Origin: Flaccisagitta enflata | Lineage: Eukaryota > Chaetognatha > Sagittoidea > Aphragmophora | DNA: 64,000 nt | Direction of reading: 5' to 3' | NCBI GenBank assembly: GCA_965153355.1 | Contig: OZ231128.1 | Coordinates: 14,508,001-14,572,000 of the forward strand | Part shown: piece by piece, positions 24,185 to 36,439 of the stretch | Layout: each line of letters opens with the position of its first letter | How positions within the stretch are numbered: position 1 is the stretch's first letter | The notes under the pieces: model-generated | Seen by the model: only the letters and a program-made list of their open reading frames with translations | Databases searched by the model: none | What the model was told of the DNA's origin: nothing | Translations under genes and position numbers: made by a program

Positions 24185-24709
24185 TGTTGGTCTATATTTT
24201 TCTATCGCTCTGTACGTTTTTATCTCTGTACGATTATTGTCATTATTGTACCTCTGTCTACTGAGTACTTTGCATGCATGATTTTCCTCTTTCATTTTTC
24301 TTGATTTTCCAGAATCTCGAAATTCATCTTAATGACTAAACTATCTATGAAGTATATAGTTGCAGGCTTTTTCTCTCTGTCAGTCGCACATGTTGGTCTA
24401 CCGGGCTTTGTTTCTCCCACAAACCAATCTTTTACGCCACCGTCGTCATAACACTTACTAGATAATTGCAGTGAATCATTCTTCTCTCTTTTTGCCATTT
24501 TTCTTTTGATCGTTTTTCTGTTTTTTTAGCCAGACAGAAATCTACACTTAATTTCAATCTCCTCAAAAGAATTTCACTTCAAAGGAGAAAGTGACGCTTC
24601 AATGCGCAGAGTTTTAAATTCAATGAGTTTTAGTCTTTGATATTCGCGATCAAGGCTTGAATTTCTATATGAAGAAAATGAAGTGGTAAGAAATAAAGTT
24701 GCGCACATG

Positions 24710-24780
<71 letters not shown>

Positions 24781-24973
24781 ATATCATCATCATCATCATC
24801 ATCACCATCCTCATCATCATCAACATCATCATCATCACCATCATGATCATCATCAATGCGTCATCATCATCATCATCATCATCATCATATTCATCATCAT
24901 CATCATCATTATAATCATCATGCTCATCATCATTATCATCCTTATCACGATCATCATCATCATCATTATCATC

Positions 24974-25034
<61 letters not shown>

Positions 25035-25071
25035 TACAATCTTCATCATCATCAATATCATCCTTATTACT

Positions 25072-25115
<44 letters not shown>

Positions 25116-25152
25116 TATCATCCTTATCACGATCATCATCATCATTATCATC

Positions 25153-25195
<43 letters not shown>

Positions 25196-25232
25196 TACAA
25201 TCTTCATCATTATCAATATCATCCTTATTACT

Positions 25233-25285
<53 letters not shown>

Positions 25286-25433
25286 TATCATCATGATTAT
25301 CATAATCATCATCATGATCATCATCATGACCATCCTCTTTCTCATTATCATCATCAACACAACATCATCATCATCATCATCATCATCATCAGCATCATTA
25401 TCATCATGCATCATCAACATCATCATCATCATC
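24710..25433 (+). repeat. (TCA)n-rich array, left part
   Basis: Long TCA tracts with variant blocks (CATGATTATCATAATCATC, CCTCTTTCTC). The block at about 25290-25433 recurs at about 29660-29818, so the array is built from longer tandem units, and the transposon at 25434 sits between two of them. Confidence 0.9.
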
Positions 25434-25837
25434 CACGGCGGAACGATTAACGGACAAAGACAATTTTGAGTGTGCAGACCCCGGACTGGTCAAGAACGGT
25501 CCCACGGCATGTGAGGAACATCAAACACCCGTTGGCAAATTAGTCTGAAGGCAAAAAATTGATTGCATGACACTTTTGTTATAGTGAGGAAATCCTAGTT
25601 TCCGATGTAATTTTTTTTGATTCACCTACATAATTCAGCTGGTTAGAGCTGATTAATTGCTCGAGAAAATCATGTGACCATGCAAATTGAAGCAGCAAAC
25701 ATAAATTCTATTGAAATCCCATCTTTGAGACCGCTGCAAAGTCTCGTCGACTGCTTCTGCTGTCTCTATGGATGAAATGCTTGGAATTTTCATTGGCGAT
25801 ATTCATGTCACTATCTTGACTGTACCTCTTTGTCATT

Positions 25838-25908
25838 AAATCTGTCTATATCTGTCTATATCTGTCTATATCTGTCTATATCTGTCTATATCTGTCTATA
25901 TCTGTCCG
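25838..25908 (+). repeat. 10-bp tandem repeat, ~7 copies
   Basis: TCTGTCTATA repeated, followed by related TCTGTCTG variants, inside the 4-kb transposon. Confidence 0.9.
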
Positions 25909-25955
25909 TTTGTCTATCCCTCTGTCTGTATGTGTCTATCTCCATCTATCTGTAT

Positions 25956-26159
<204 letters not shown>

Positions 26160-26482
26160 CGGCCTCCACACTATTGTGTTCGTGCCTGTCTTAGTGTGTG
26201 TGTGTGTGGCCATGCGCGTGTGCATCACTGCCCCTCACTCTCTTCTTTACCTTTGTCGGTCTCTTCATCTCTTTCCATCATTCTCTTCATTTTTATCTCC
26301 GTTTCACCCTCTCTCTTATACTAATTATTTCAATCATCGCTCAGCAAATTACGAGAAGTATGCAAAATCTCAAAAGCGAGCGAAGGACGGAAAACTTTGC
26401 TTTAGCGTCAAAAACGAACCTTTGATTACCCGTGACGCCGAGTTGGAGGTGGCGGAGTCCTTTGGTTTTCCTGCACTACATA

Positions 26483-27003
26483 CAGTGCCTTCCGAGCAAA
26501 CCCGGCTAAAACTGGAGGATTAATTTTTGTTACTTAATTTTATTTCCCAAACTTCATTTTTTGTATCTAACTCAATTACATATTCGGCTGTCAAAGAAAA
26601 TAACTTGTAAAATCAAAGTGCATGAAGACATCAATATGGAGTGTTCTAACCCAGACCATTTGATTCAGCAAAAAATTTCACTTTTCCTAGATTACAGCTC
26701 AGCCAGATAATTATCTTAGGTTTTATGACCATTTAAAGTTTTTTAGGACAATTGTCCTAAATTATTTTGAGACATTTGTCCTTAAAACCTGAAATAATTG
26801 TCTGACTGAGCTGTTCTTGTGGTCTAGGATAGGTAAAATTTTCTGCTGAATCCAATGGTCTGGGGTAGAGCACTCCATATTGATGTCTTCATGCACTTTG
26901 ATCTTTTAATGAAGTTAAATATAAAAAATGAAGTTTGGGAAATAAAATTAAACTAACAAAAATTAATCCTCCAGTTTTAGCCGGGTTTGCTCGGAAGGTA
27001 CTG
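26483..27003. mobile_element. 521-bp foldback MITE, TA target, copy 2, inside an exon
   Basis: Same family as 22646-23214: CAGTGCCTTCCGAGCAAACC at the left, the inverse at the right ending 27003, TA at 26481 and 27004. Removing it restores the reading frame across PALH|IFPGIVNK. Confidence 0.85.
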
Positions 27004-27224
27004 TATCTTTCCTGGAATTGTCAACAAGCGTTGGAATCGAGGTGGCCTGAATTTCATGTCTGGCCTACCAAACTTGGTGTTACGAAAGAATATCATGGAA
27101 AAACCTTTGAAGTGCGTGATGTAGCCCGTATGTCATTGCCGTTTTAAGTCCTTCAGACGTCTGGTCTGTAAATATGCTTGTATCAGCCTCGTCAGTTAAG
27201 CCACAGCATCATATGGAACAAATA

Positions 27225-27567
27225 CCGTATTTCCTGTAATTAGCGCCCTGGGCGCTTTTGAAATTGAAATGAAAGACTGTCATTTTCAACCTACAATTAG
27301 CGCCCCCTCATTCACTCATGAAAAGATAATTTTACATGAAACCTACTATTTTCAACAAAAAACTGGAAATTCAGTGCAATGAAGCATTAAAACAGAGAAT
27401 ATTTTAGCATTGCAACCATTTTTATGATTTTTTTGCCAGTAAAAAGCTTTATTTACAATTAATTTAGTAAGATTTTTTCCTGAACTATAGTTTTGTCATT
27501 AGTCTTCTCTTTCTTGAAAAGGGGGGGGCGCTAATTAGAGGGGGGGCGATAAATGCAGGAAATACGG
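27225..27567. mobile_element. 343-bp MITE, TA target, in an intron
   Basis: CCGTATTTCCTGTAATTAGCGCC on the left, GGCGATAAATGCAGGAAATACGG on the right, TA on both sides (27223 and 27568). It lies within the first intron of the transposon gene. Confidence 0.8.
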
Positions 27568-28005
27568 TATGTTGGTATGTCAGTTTTACATGACACCCTG
27601 TCAGTGTGTCTAACAACACGCAACAAGCTCTTTTATCCCTTTGGCATCAGGGGTACGAATGCAATACGTTACTGAAGAACCTGGATCTCCTTGATGCACT
27701 ACTCCCGGGAGAACATTATCGCTTTCTGACGGCGTTTAAAGCTTTTGATGCCGTTGTAACCGCCTGTTTTGGCTACGACTTGGATCCATTTTACATGAGA
27801 TACCTCAATGAGTTTGAAAAGAGCTGGATGGATCTGCAAATACCAATATTTCAAAAATTGCACGTGTTGTTAGAACACTTGCCCGAAGAGTTGGCGCGCA
27901 TAGGTGCTTAAACTACGATTGCATCCTCATATATTTGCTTGTCAGTGCATAGTAGATCAATGCTATTCTCTCATGTTTGCTTGCCCTCCTTAATTCTTTC
28001 TTTAT

Positions 28006-28330
<325 letters not shown>

Positions 28331-28909
28331 TGTGCGTGCATTTATTTGCATGCTTTCTTTTACGTCCATGCTGGTAAACATGAGTGCGTGTGTGTATGTA
28401 TTTTCATTTTCATTTCTTTTTGTGTGTTTAAAGTGATAGATACGAAAATGAAATTTGTCATTTTATGATTGAGATCCTCTATAGGACACGGAACAGCTTT
28501 GCTGAATGAGTCTGCGGGGGAAGCATTACACGCGGACTTCGATGCGCACTAGGATACATTGTCAAAGATCTGAATGCCACCTCGTACGCGACAAAGTTGC
28601 TTAAAAGCGTTACGGTCTACAATGCTCGTCATATCTGAGAGATTGAATTCATATGTTAATCGTTTTTTGCAAATGTGGTATTCGTATTTTTGAATTGTTG
28701 AAAAGTATTTGAATTCGAATCTCGCATTAGAATTTTTATTTTGGTAAAGAATGAGTTTTTTGCATGATGTATGGAGAAAAAAGTACAGAAACAGATGGTC
28801 AGCTGGCTAAATAGACGTATATAGACGAACCAACCGACAAGCAGTTCCAGTTACGTACACGCAACGAATAAAATGAAATTGACAGGCGGGCCCAAATGCC
28901 TTCAGAGCA

Positions 28910-29060
<151 letters not shown>

Positions 29061-29493
29061 TCTGAAAGACAGACATTGACAAATTGACAGACAGATACTA
29101 ATGGCCTGATTGATATTTAAGTTTTCAATTGTAGGAAAATAGCGATATTGATCTCCTTGGCATTTACTCTATAGATGCTGTCGACGAGACATTCCAGCAT
29201 ATCCAAAACTCAGAATATCAAAAAAATTTTCATCTGTTACTGCAATTTACGCAGTACTTTGATTTTTGCAAGCGACAAAGTAAGAACTTCCTACGTAGAT
29301 AGAAAGAAAAACGATATCTGAGAAACTGAAGTTTCGCAGTTATACAAAAGTGTTGTGTAATCAATTTTTTGCCTTCGGAATAATTTGTCAGCGGGTGTTT
29401 GGTGTTCACCACATGCTGTGGGACCTTTCTTGACCAGTCAGAGGTCTGCACACTCAAAATTGTCTATGTCCGTCAATGGTGCCGCCGTGCATC

Positions 29494-29533
29494 GTCATCA
29501 ATAATGCCCCATCATCATCATCATCAACATCAC

Positions 29534-29566
<33 letters not shown>

Positions 29567-29617
29567 TATCATCATCATCATCATCATCATCATCATTATC
29601 ATCATCATCATCAACTT

Positions 29618-29667
<50 letters not shown>

Positions 29668-29744
29668 TATCATCATGATTATCATAATCATCATCATGAT
29701 CATCATCATGACCATCCTCTTTCTCATTATCATCGTCAACACAA

Positions 29745-29782
<38 letters not shown>

Positions 29783-29864
29783 GCATCATTATCATCATGC
29801 ATCATCAACATCATCATCATCATCGTCATCAATAATGCCCCATCATCATCATCATCAACATCAC

Positions 29865-29900
<36 letters not shown>

Positions 29901-29901
29901 T

Positions 29902-29933
<32 letters not shown>

Positions 29934-29954
29934 TATCATCATCATCATCAACTT

Positions 29955-29993
<39 letters not shown>

Positions 29994-30058
29994 TCGGCAT
30001 GATCATCATGATCACCATGATACCATCCTCATCATCCTCCTCCTCCTCCTCCTCCTCC

Positions 30059-30100
<42 letters not shown>

Positions 30101-30155
30101 CCATTATCCTCATCATCATCATCATCCTCATCATCATCATCCTCATCATCAATTA
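29494..30155 (+). repeat. (TCA)n-rich array, right part, with ~320-bp units
   Basis: The marker GTCATCAATAATGCCCC occurs at about 29494 and again at about 29825, with the same order of variant blocks between. Ends in (TCC)n and (TCA)n. Confidence 0.85.
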
Positions 30156-30422
30156 CGTCACAGATGAGGGCGCGATTTAATGACGTCACGAGGCTCATGT
30201 GTCATGACGACGAGAATTGTCGTCAAAATTTGAAAGATTGACGTCAGGACCCAAATTATCAACGTAGGTACTCAAACAACTGGCGCAAGATTAAATTGAC
30301 TCCCACTTAAACATAATTAAAAGGGAATTTGAAAAGAAAATAATAACGATGCTGTGTGGGAAGTGGGAACAATGCCCGTAATTCCCGAGCAGCAATTAAC
30401 CGATGTAACTGAAAACCAGATA

Positions 30423-30868
30423 CAGTTTAATCCCGCTCCAACAGATTTGAAAGGAGCAACAAATCTTCAATTCTGTTATTGCTGATAAAAGAAATAAAAA
30501 GAAAACAAGTAAAAGGACTATAATTTTGCATTCATTGTAGGCGGAAATCCATTATTAAATGGGTCCGTCAGGAACGCATCTCTATGAAAGGGTCTGTTCA
30601 TCCGTCCATCCGTCGGTCCATATGTCCGTCCGTTACGCTTGTTCAAAAAATGCGTTTCTCAATTGTTTTTGGCTACAATGAGACCCTAATCCTAATCCTT
30701 TTGAGTGCCTCCTTTAGGTTTTACTAATCTGTTGTTTCATCTGCCTGTTCGTTTACCTGTCACCCTATATATATCACATGTTCAATACAAACAAAAACAC
30801 TGTCCAAACACATTGTTGTTTGGTCGGGCTTGTATTAAATGTTGGACTGTTAGAGCGGGGTTCAACTG
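30423..30868. mobile_element. CCCCGCTCTAACGG-family MITE, copy 3, with nested family A fragment
   Basis: Left end CAGTTTAATCCCGCTCCAAC after TA, right end TTAGAGCGGGGTTCAACTG. The middle carries a family A-like piece (GCATCTCTATGAAAGGGTCTG, GTCC units, about 30570-30640). Confidence 0.65.
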
Positions 30869-31165
30869 TGTTGAAAAATCAAATCCATTCCTCGTCATCA
30901 TCGTTTTGATTCAAATATTTGATAAGGTTATCAACAAGCTTCATCACACGATGACGAAACTCGCGTTTTCAATCAATATCAGTACATCAGTACGATTATT
31001 GAAGGCATTTACAAGGTTATTGCTTGGAAAGTGAAATCCTTTTCCTTTGTTGACTACGAAATGGTAGGCGTAAGGCCATTTAGGGTAAAGAGCGATGGGG
31101 CGGGGGTCAAATTGTAAACTTATGACTACCCTACGCGCAAAATCAGTTGTCAACCCACTGAGCTT

Positions 31166-31512
31166 CTATTCATCTTCTTTCTCGTCCCCACTGCCACCAT
31201 CTTTGACTTTGTCATCCTCCTCCCTGACATCTCCGCTGTCATTCTCATTGTCATCTTCATTGTCATCTTCGTTGTCATGGCCCCTGGCAGCGTGTTTGAC
31301 ACCTCCCTCGGCATTTGACGATATTGATGACGCGAAATCGTCTGAAGACTTTTCCCCCGCATTTTCGTCAGAACGACAGACGCTCGGGACTTCCGGTAAC
31401 TTGTGCTCCACGCCTTTCCAGTGCTTGTCCCATTTGCCGCTTTGTTGCCAAGCGTAGTAAGAGTAAGGCATTTGGAGCCAAGCCTTCAAAGCGCGAAGTG
31501 GCGGAGTGCCAA
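31166..31512 (-). CDS. Candidate 3'-terminal exon of an unrecognised host gene
   Basis: On the minus strand CCCCCCATTTCCAG (ending at 31513) is a good acceptor. The exon then reads VGTPPLRALKAWLQMPYSYY (first codon split), AWQQSGKWDKHWKGVEHKLP, and a strongly acidic tail (NEDDNEDDNENDSG... DEKEDE) before TAG at 31166. The Trp/Tyr-rich start and varied codons look like protein, unlike the surrounding repeats. The upstream part of the ORF (31513-31795) is probably intron and family A sequence. It may belong with the exon at 34512-34635, but the phases do not fit directly, so a further exon would be needed. Function not recognised. Confidence 0.4.
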
Positions 31513-31679
31513 CTGGAAATGGGGGGATAGATGGAATTTGATAAATTATGAAAAGTATTGTTGTTGCGCCAGTTTGTTTTGATTGAGAAAGTGGTGAGAA
31601 TATGGTAATATGGGGGTGATACCAACTGATATAAAAAAAAAAACAATATTTTGATGATGAGTAAGCACATAGCATATTT

Positions 31680-31893
31680 ACCCAACAATATTGTTGCGAA
31701 TGGGTGGGCAGGGGCAGCCAACCCCCATTCACACCCAGCGCCCTACCCAACCACCTTTCCAACACAGACACATACACAAAAAGCATCCAAAACACCCGCC
31801 TTCACACTTTTCGACTTGTGTTCACAGACCAACGGACCAACTGGCCAGCGGACGGACGGACAAAGCCTCTTATAGAGCTGCGTGTCCGCAACT
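31680..31893 (-). mobile_element. Family A hairpin element, GTTGCG-type
   Basis: GGGTGGGCAGGGGC at the left, GGACAAAGCCTCTTATAGAG and CTGCGTGTCCGCAACT at the hairpin end. One stem pair is a mismatch. Confidence 0.7.
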
Positions 31894-31956
31894 AAAAAGC
31901 GCCATGTGGGGGGCAAACAATTTCCCTCACATGTTTCCACAATCTTTTTCTAAAAA

Positions 31957-32146
31957 CAAGGTCATGTACACTGCTACCTAAGTTGCGTGCGGGTGGGTAG
32001 GGGCAATGATAAAAAATAAGGCTGACCTAACATTTGGGCAGGAGCACTACTGCAAGAAATGCTTGTAAACGCTTAAAAAACCATGTGTTACCGACTGACC
32101 AACTGACCAACTGACCAACGGACCATTCGACCAACACAGCGCGACT
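31957..32146 (-). mobile_element. Family A element lacking the hairpin
   Basis: CAAGGTCATGTACACTGC, GGGTGGGTAGGGGC and GACCAAC units. The distal end is reduced to GCGCGACT with no stem. Confidence 0.65.
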
Positions 32147-32237
32147 AAAAATCACTATTGAGGTATGTAGGTTAGCGTTTGGTTAGTAATGTGTTCTATC
32201 GCTATTACAGATGGGTAGATTCATTTAATTATGTATA

Positions 32238-32414
32238 CAGTTGAACCCCGCTCTAACGGATTTCAGGGGACCAACAATCTTCTTCTGTTACAGACGGTCT
32301 TCTGTTATTTCCAACAAAGTAGATAAAAGAAATTAACTTGAAGGGACCATGAATTTGCAACTGTTATAGGCGGAATTCCACTGGTGGCGGGTCTGTTAGA
32401 GCGGGGTTCAACTG
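32238..32414. mobile_element. CCCCGCTCTAACGG-family MITE, copy 2
   Basis: CAGTTGAACCCCGCTCTAAC on the left (after TA), GTTAGAGCGGGGTTCAACTG on the right: a perfect 20-bp terminal inverse. Confidence 0.85.
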
Positions 32415-33171
32415 CACATGGGAAAAATAGAAACATTATATGATAGAGAGATAGATAGATAGATAGATAGACAGACATATAGATAGTAAGATACACATAG
32501 ATATACAGAAAGATATACAGAAACATTAACAGCCTGGATAGATACAACGATACAAGCGCTTAAATTAAGTTTTGCTAGAAGAGAGGAGGGTCTTCCGGAA
32601 CAACGTTTGCCGTCATTGGATCAATAGTTGTATATTTTGTTATATTTGATAATGATAAAATTGGAATGTTAAGAAATAAAAAACATAACTAGAATCGTGA
32701 GACTCTCACCTTTAATATGACTGTAGACTTGACAATATATTTGCTGTACGTGAAAATTGTTTAATACATATTTTAAGGTCAAAATATAAAGAAAAATGAA
32801 ACAAATCATCAAAAAAGGTCTTTCATAGCAAGACAATATGCAAAGTATAAATAAGATATCAATTGTTCTTTTTAGAATGTCGAAGAGAATGAGGTGACGA
32901 TGATTCAAGCCAAATTTGAAATATATATCTTATTTTCTTGATATTTTATTAAATACTTGAAATATTAAAACCTTGATTTGATCATCTTCCTGTGCTCGCT
33001 CAAAGCCGCTCAATGAAATTAAGCTAGCCCTGATATACATCTACGTGTATGCCAAAGCTCAATATGCACAGTTTTGTCAGCTAGCGTCAGCTAGCATTCA
33101 AAGATGTCCTATCATATGCAAATTAAGTTAACAAATACAAAAAAAAGTTAAAAAATGATCTGAGAGATAGG

Positions 33172-33203
<32 letters not shown>

Positions 33204-33521
33204 AAAAAAAAAGATTGGTATAACTATAAGTGAATTTCTTACTTCAGATTATGAATTCTTTAATTTTGTAGTCCCTTGCTTTTATTAATTCTTTAAATAA
33301 CCAGGTTATGAGTTTAGTCCATTGAATAAGTATTCATTTATTGTCATAATACTCTGAAATGTTACATTGTATTTTATTATTCTTATTGCTATGAGGTATT
33401 TGATATTAATTTTTAGGTAAAAAATGATAATAGCAATAAAGCTCAGCAATATATATATATAAATCTACAAGCATCTATCTGCGTTTGTGTGTGTATCTGT
33501 GTCTGTTTGTCTGTCTCTCTA

Positions 33522-33552
<31 letters not shown>

Positions 33553-33760
33553 TCTTTCAAGTTTTGATGAGCCTTTCTATTTCTATCCACGGAAAAGATG
33601 GGGCGGCAAAATATCCACTGAAGGGTCTTGTGTTCTGAAGGGACAAAAGATGATTCGAAATTGCTAAAGATATGTCATTTTCAGCTAGTCTGCAGTATTT
33701 TTGCCGAGGAATCCGAAAATCATGGTCTCGAAGGGCTCCGAAACCATTTCAATATCATAT
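32415..33760. other. Unassigned AT-rich stretch
   Basis: Holds short GATA (32445-32480), GA (33178-33202) and CT (33518-33552) repeats. No supported exon. Confidence 0.4.
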
Positions 33761-33835
33761 GCTAATACTTACTTAAATAAACTAGAGGAAAAATGAAATG
33801 GAGTCGATGAATAGACTCAGCTAAATGCAAACTAA

Positions 33836-33919
33836 ACCTGTCTTTGACCCATTTTCTAAAAGATGTAATCCATAATCCCACTAAACCTGTCTTTGACCCA
33901 TTTTTTAAAAGATGTAATC
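33836..33919 (+). repeat. 41-bp tandem duplication
   Basis: ACTAAACCTGTCTTTGACCC and the following AAAAGATGTAATCC occur twice in direct succession with a C/T difference. Confidence 0.8.
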
Positions 33920-34007
33920 CTCGAGCTTCTTCAAGAAAATGCCGCTCTTGAATGCCCATAGGATCAGAAGAACCGCAGAACGTTGTAGTTTGCTTTAAGG
34001 ACGCCCT

Positions 34008-34189
<182 letters not shown>

Positions 34190-34298
34190 AGATATATAAA
34201 CAGATGAACAGACGGACGTACAGCTAGTGAGACAAACTTATTTTCATGGTGTTTTGTTCGTACATTGTCACAATGCAAATGATCATACAATTCACATA

Positions 34299-34474
34299 CA
34301 GTGTAACCCCGCAATGACAGACCCGCTTCTGAAGGTGTACCATCATTAAAGGTCTACATTTTATGGTTTCAAATGATCATTTATAATGTAATTTCATCTC
34401 TCTTTAAACATGAACCTAAGATAAAGGTTAAAAATCTTTAGTCCTAATGGGACCGATGAGGCGGGGTTCTACTG
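34299..34474. mobile_element. TA-duplicating MITE, copy 4 (diverged)
   Basis: CAGTGTAACCCCGC on the left, GCGGGGTTCTACTG on the right, TA at 34297 and 34475. Related ends to copies 1-3, different interior. Confidence 0.75.
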
Positions 34475-34511
34475 TACATACTTGTGTATACGATTATCCG
34501 AGGTGACTTAC

Positions 34512-34635
34512 TTGGCAACGGTCCAGGGGTCGTAATGTTGCGCGTTCCATCGGTCGAGATAAATGCGATCGTAGGGATAAGCGCGATGTCTTCTGACTAC
34601 CGCATCGCGTCTTAAGAAATCATCGTAGCCATCAA
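34512..34635 (-). CDS. Candidate internal exon of an unrecognised host gene
   Basis: On the minus strand CTGTCATTTTCAG is a strong acceptor before 34635, and AA|GTAAGT after 34512 is a perfect donor. The 124-nt exon has one stop-free frame of 40 codons: DGYDDFLRRDAVVRRHRAYP followed by YDRIYLDRWNAQHYDPWTVA. The charged and aromatic composition looks like real protein. It starts after one base of a split codon and ends with two. Lying 3 kb upstream of 31166-31512 on the same strand, it could be the same gene. No family recognised. Confidence 0.55.
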
Positions 34636-34664
34636 CTGAAAATGACAGGAAATGGTTAAATCAA

Positions 34665-34873
34665 CAAGGCCTATTAGTAGTCGCTTGCGGGTGGGTAGAG
34701 GCAGTTTCAGTTTGTGGGTAGGCGGGGGCTAAGACGTTGCTGGGCAGGGGCCATTATGCTCAAAAAACGCTATTTTGCGTCATTTAAACTATCGCGTTAT
34801 GGATCTTTGGACCTTATTACTTTCGGACCTTCGGACCTTCAGACGAACCCTATAGAGTCGCCTAGCGGGCGAC
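34665..34873 (-). mobile_element. Family A element with a changed stem (GTCGCC/GGCGAC)
   Basis: CAAGGCC start, GGGTGGGTAGAGGCAG, CGGACCTT units and the hairpin end GTCGCC-TAGCG-GGCGAC at 34858-34873. Confidence 0.75.
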
Positions 34874-34885
34874 TTATAACAAGAA

Positions 34886-35029
34886 CAAGGCCGGATACAT
34901 GGCAATCCAGTCGCGGACGGTTGGGCATGCAAATGCGGTAAAGCAAATACCACTCGTAATTCAACAAAATTTGTAACCTACCGACCTACCGACCGACACA
35001 GCAAGGTGTAGAGTCGCGTGTTCGCGACT
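34886..35029 (-). mobile_element. Family A hairpin element
   Basis: CAAGGCCGGATACATGGC start; hairpin GTCGCGTG-TT-CGCGAC at the end. The repeat block is short (CCGACCTACCGACC). Confidence 0.75.
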
Positions 35030-35037
35030 AAAAATGG

Positions 35038-35092
35038 GGGAACGATATGGTCGCGGACGGGTGTGCAAGGGCCAACTTCTCCCCACCGCCCT

Positions 35093-35133
<41 letters not shown>

Positions 35134-35255
35134 GCTTTACACATTCCCAGCATCTTGTGCGATTTCACACCTTTTGGATCAACAGAAGGATAGACCAACA
35201 CACTGACCGACTGACCGACGAACAAACAAAGCCTCTTCAGCCAAGTAATCTTAGC
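35038..35255 (-). mobile_element. Family A-like element, degenerate end
   Basis: Contains GGTCGCGGACGGGTGTGCAAGG, a (CA)n of ~35 bp, GACCGAC units and AAGCCTCTTCAG. The distal hairpin is lost. Confidence 0.55.
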
Positions 35256-35339
35256 GATCAAAAAGTTGAATTTGTATTATGAGATAAAACTTGTGCTATC
35301 AAACTCGCTCAACCTATACTTGTCACTCTGAAGCTTTCT

Positions 35340-36002
35340 TGTCCAAATCAACTCAATTTGTTCTTGTCCCAATCAACTCACTCAATTTATTCCTGTCCCA
35401 ATCAACTCATTCAACTCGTTCTTGTCCTGATCAACTCACCCAATTCGTTCTTCTCCCCATCAACTCACCCAATTGGCTCATATTCCAAGCAACTCACTTA
35501 ATTTGTTCTTGTCCCAATCAACTCAACCAATTTGTTCTTGCCCTAATCAACTCACCCAATTTGTTCTTGTCCCAATCAACTCACCCAATTTGTTCTTGTC
35601 CCAATTATCTCACTCAATTTGTTCTTGTCCCAATCAACTCACTCAATTTATTCCTGTCCCAGTCAACTCACTCAATTCGTTCTTGTCTCAACTCACTCAA
35701 TGCATTCTTGTCCCAACCAACTCACTTAGTTCTTTCTCGTCCTAATCAACTAACTCAATTTGTTCTTGTCCCAAGCAACTCACTCAACTTGTTCTTGTCC
35801 CAATCAACTTACTCAATTCGTTCTCGTCCTAATCAACTCACTCAATTTGTTCTTGTCCTAATCAACTCACTCAATTTGTTCTTGTCCCAATCGTCACACT
35901 CAATTCGTTCTTGTCCCAATCAACTCACTCAATTTGTTCTTGTCCCAATCAACTCAATCAATTTGTTCTTTTCCCAATCAACTCACCCAATTGGCTCTTG
36001 TT
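35340..36002 (+). repeat. 28-29-bp tandem array, ~23 copies
   Basis: Unit of the type CAATCAACTCACTCAATTTG TTCTTGTCC, moderately diverged. The 286-codon ORF over it is repeat translation (NLFLSQSTH). Confidence 0.9.
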
Positions 36003-36439
36003 CTCGGTCGCGTCACTTTTCTTGTAAATTCTATTCACTTTTGGCGAATATACTTCGTTTGACCACTGGAAAAGGTTTTTATAAGTACTACATTACTGAC
36101 GATGATGACAATTTTGTCAATTTTGACATTTCTACTTATCGCACATTGTAAGAGTGCACTCAAACGCCACATATTCTGAATCAAATGACCAAATTAGTAC
36201 GAATTACATTCACATCTTTAATATAGCGTACCTTTCTGTATTCTTTGACCAGTCCAAGATGCTTCGAGAATTCTTTGTCGTTCCTCATTTTGCGCATTTC
36301 AACTTCTGTCTTTTTACTCGCAGATATCATTTGCTCCAATCCCTAATATTGACAGACAGTATTAAGTCAACTCATCTTTATCTGTATTGTGTCTCGATAT
36401 TTCTATTACTCACCAATATGTCTCTCCATTGATCAACTT

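Noticed and set aside
24683-25450. 255-codon and similar long ORFs rich in His, Ile and Ser (also 29399-30241)
   Set aside because: Pure (TCA)n translation; no protein-like sequence at either end.
33762-34005. Exon joining 34512-34635 to 31166-31512
   Set aside because: Phases would fit with an acceptor at CACAG (34006) and a donor at ACAG|GTTTAG, but the sequence contains a 41-bp tandem duplication and looks little like protein. Mentioned only as a possibility.
35291-36151. 286-codon ORF
   Set aside because: It is the translation of a 28-29-bp tandem array (NLFLSQSTH repeats). The open frame follows from the unit lacking stops rather than from selection.
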